Below are positions 62,260 through 64,000 of a DNA stretch of 64,000 bases, piece by piece. The stretch's first letter is position 1, and each line of letters begins with the position of its first letter. Below the pieces are notes generated by a model, which did no database searches, had not been told where the DNA came from, and worked only from the letters and a program-made list of their open reading frames with translations. Source of the DNA: Campylobacteraceae bacterium (lineage in GTDB: Bacteria > Campylobacterota > Campylobacteria > Campylobacterales > Arcobacteraceae). Both the position numbers and the translations under genes were made by a program. Location: assembly GCA_013215945.1 (NCBI GenBank), contig JABSOM010000012.1:1-64000 (forward strand), given 5' to 3'.

Positions 62260-64000
62260 TTAACAACATGCTACTACCCCATTTTCTTTTTCTTCATTTT
62301 TAGCCATACTAGCAAGTGTAGCACAGGCTTTAAATTCTCCAAAATGGGTATTACTATTACCTTGTAGTTCAAAATACTTTTTATATCTTGTTTTCATTAA
62401 CATATCCGCTGTATTTTTACATACATGCTCAGGTCTGTTAATTTCAAAAAGATGATTTGCATCCAATAAAAACTCTGCTTTACAATATTCAATTCCACCT
62501 TTATAAATAATACTTTGTCCATAATCTTCACAAACAGAATCTAGGTTTTTTATTTTCCAAAGTCTATACGTTAATGAATAAAACTTAATATTCCCAAGAA
62601 GTTCTTTAATATTGGGATCTAAGATTTCGATTTCTTTTGAAGAAACCAAGCGTGGTTCAACAAAACCAGCTTCTATTGCATAAGTAATAAAATCATTCAC
62701 ATACAAAGCGCCTCCTAAACACTCCCCATGTAACAGTTTATTTGTTTTAAGTTCTTGCCCTAAGCGTCTGTTTGAATATACATCTGAGAAATAAAATTCT
62801 CCACCTTCTTTTAAAAGTGTATGTACTTTTTTTAAGATTTCTTTTTTATCTTTTAATAAATTTATAACACAATTGGATGTCACAATATCTAAAGAGTTTT
62901 CTTTAAAATGTTTGTCTATATTTTCTATATAATCATGAATAAAAGAGGTATTGTTTTTTTTATATTCAAAACGTCTTGTTTGTTCGTTTTGATATTTTTT
63001 TGCAACATCAATTTGATTTTTTGTCATATCAATTCCATAAACAAAACCTTCTTGCCCTGTCAATTTTGATAAAATATATACATCACGCCCACTACCACAT
63101 CCTAAATCAAGAATCTTTGCGCCTTGTAATACTTCTGGCATAGGTGAACCACAGCCATAATATTTGTCTTTAATCTCATCCATTATATAAGGCAAGGTAT
63201 CTTTTATTCTTTTAGGAATCATATCAATAGTACAACAAGCCGATGTTTTTAAATCCGAGGAAGAAGACAAAATTTCTCCATAATATTCTTTTGCATTTTC
63301 TTGGTAATCCATCTCTTCTTCTTTTGTATTTACTGCTTTTTCTTTTAGTACTTCTCCACTACAAGAAGAGCCAGAATTAACCGTACAGGCATAACAATGA
63401 GAATCAAAAGAAATTTCAGGCTTAAAATTAGAAAAATCAATATCCCAAAAATACGTATTCTCATACGCTTTGATTCTCATCTCCAAAGACAGATTAAAAT
63501 CACAGTCGTATACATAACCTTCATAATCAATTGAGAGAATATTTCTGCACATAATATTATCTAAGGTGTTTTCATTGTATTTACTTCTTAAAGTATTCAT
63601 ATACTCATCAAGCACCTTATGTTTGTTTAAATCAAATTTAAAGCGTTTGATTGGCATGTTTACAATAGTGGCCAATGAATTAAAAGAAACATCAAACTTT
63701 TCTTTTAAAATAGTTTTATATTCAAGCTCTAATTGACTCTGCGCTGCTGGAAGAAAAGTGCCTACAGGATTATAAACTAGGTCAAGATTTAAATCTCCTT
63801 TTCCATAACCCATAGTATTAAAACGTCGTAATAACTCAATAGTAGAATCATATACCCCTTTTCCTCTTTGTTTACTAGTCGTTTCTTCAAACACAGAAGG
63901 CAAAGAAGCAATTACTTTTACTTTGTATTTTATATATATATCAATAAAATGTGAATATTTTTCATCTTCTAAGACGGTTAAAGAGGTTCTAACAACTAAG
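62260..64000 (-). CDS. ArsS-ArsM fusion protein, 5' end outside window
   Basis: The frame stays open from 62260 to the window edge, so the start and the radical SAM CxxxCxxC motif lie beyond 64000. The visible N-terminal part matches ArsS (TIGR04167): VIASLPSVFEETTSKQRGKG, YNPVGTFLPAAQ, DIMCRNILSIDYEGYVYDCD, and CYACTVNSGSSCSGE. After a short linker, a full ArsM domain follows: EYYGEILSSSSDLKTSACC, YYGCGSPMPEVLQGAKILDL with GCGSGRD, SNCVINLLKDKKEIL, GECLGGALYVNDF, and the tail GVVACC. ArsM methylates arsenite; ArsS builds the deoxyadenosyl-arsenic bond of arsenosugars. The Cys in GSSC is TGT, so it is not the selenocysteine form. At least 579 residues are visible. Confidence 0.88.
   Translation of the reverse strand, partial: LVVRTSLTVLEDEKYSHFIDIYIKYKVKVIASLPSVFEETTSKQRGKGVYDSTIELLRRFNTMGYGKGDLNLDLVYNPVGTFLPAAQSQLELEYKTILKEKFDVSFNSLATIVNMPIKRFKFDLNKHKVLDEYMNTLRSKYNENTLDNIMCRNILSIDYEGYVYDCDFNLSLEMRIKAYENTYFWDIDFSNFKPEISFDSHCYACTVNSGSSCSGEVLKEKAVNTKEEEMDYQENAKEYYGEILSSSSDLKTSACCTIDMIPKRIKDTLPYIMDEIKDKYYGCGSPMPEVLQGAKILDLGCGSGRDVYILSKLTGQEGFVYGIDMTKNQIDVAKKYQNEQTRRFEYKKNNTSFIHDYIENIDKHFKENSLDIVTSNCVINLLKDKKEILKKVHTLLKEGGEFYFSDVYSNRRLGQELKTNKLLHGECLGGALYVNDFITYAIEAGFVEPRLVSSKEIEILDPNIKELLGNIKFYSLTYRLWKIKNLDSVCEDYGQSIIYKGGIEYCKAEFLLDANHLFEINRPEHVCKNTADMLMKTRYKKYFELQGNSNTHFGEFKACATLASMAKNEEKENGVVACC

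Noticed and set aside
1-64000. CRISPR arrays, insertion sequences, tRNA or rRNA genes
   Set aside because: I looked for regular spaced repeats, transposase motifs and cloverleaf-like sequences in the gaps and saw none. Gaps are short, so few places could hold them.

Overview
The window is AT-rich and densely coded, and reads like a marine or free-living member of the Campylobacterota close to Arcobacter and its relatives. The grounds are a three-domain desulforubrerythrin beside a PerR-type regulator, a pyrD - M16 peptidase - dapA - FabL-like SDR - pgsA - rseP gene run, an epsilonproteobacterial style of short intergenic gaps with AAGGA-type ribosome binding sites, and frequent TTG/GTG starts. 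I see no rRNA, tRNA, CRISPR array, insertion sequence or prophage. The taxonomic call is inference from gene content and base composition, not from a marker-gene comparison.

Layout. 0.2-9.6 kb: mixed housekeeping genes (S51 peptidase, an orphan Cache-HAMP histidine kinase, TIGR02757 protein, SDR, lipoprotein, RsmD, DUF2062 protein, RNase Y, 5-formyl-THF cyclo-ligase). 9.6-16.6 kb: TlpA-like thioredoxin, FtsY, flavodoxin, PadR/HAAS pair, YqiA-like esterase, RadA, YbeY, CaCA antiporter. 16.6-18 kb: PerR-like repressor divergent from desulforubrerythrin, with a near-perfect Fur/PerR-type palindrome between them. 18-20.8 kb: a secreted-nuclease-like EEP protein coupled to MurJ. 20.9-26.5 kb: a complete cytochrome oxidase operon (SCO, subunits I, III, IV, II and heme O synthase); subunit I has the YS motif of A2-type oxidases, and subunit II carries two C-terminal cytochrome c domains. 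26.5-35.7 kb: ABC exporter, PyrD, M16 peptidase, DapA, FabL-like reductase, PgsA, RseP, YggS and a GAF protein.

35.7-41.6 kb is a long minus-strand run (rpe, trpF, a DnaQ-like exonuclease, a small HD hydrolase, a TrmN6-like methylase, a YkgJ-type cysteine cluster protein, a TPR protein, trpC). 41.7-48.4 kb is a tripartite tricarboxylate transport locus: tctCBA and a TauE-type permease face a universal-stress-protein - tctD - tctE operon, so transporter and two-component regulator lie together. 48.5-55.9 kb has two small unknown genes, then an RND efflux operon with its own TolC and a phospholipase A1 gene. 55.9-59.4 kb has a FadR-type regulator, a YeiH-type exporter divergent from a LysR regulator around a perfect 18-bp palindrome, and a NUDT14-like Nudix hydrolase.

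The right edge (59.5-64 kb, minus strand) is the most interesting part: an arsenosugar-type operon. Its first visible gene runs off the window and fuses the C-terminal part of the radical SAM protein ArsS to a full ArsM arsenite methyltransferase in one reading frame. It is followed by a TIGR04282-type glycosyltransferase, a dithiol FAD oxidoreductase of the mercuric-reductase-like group and a TVP38/TMEM64 membrane protein, all overlapping or closely packed.
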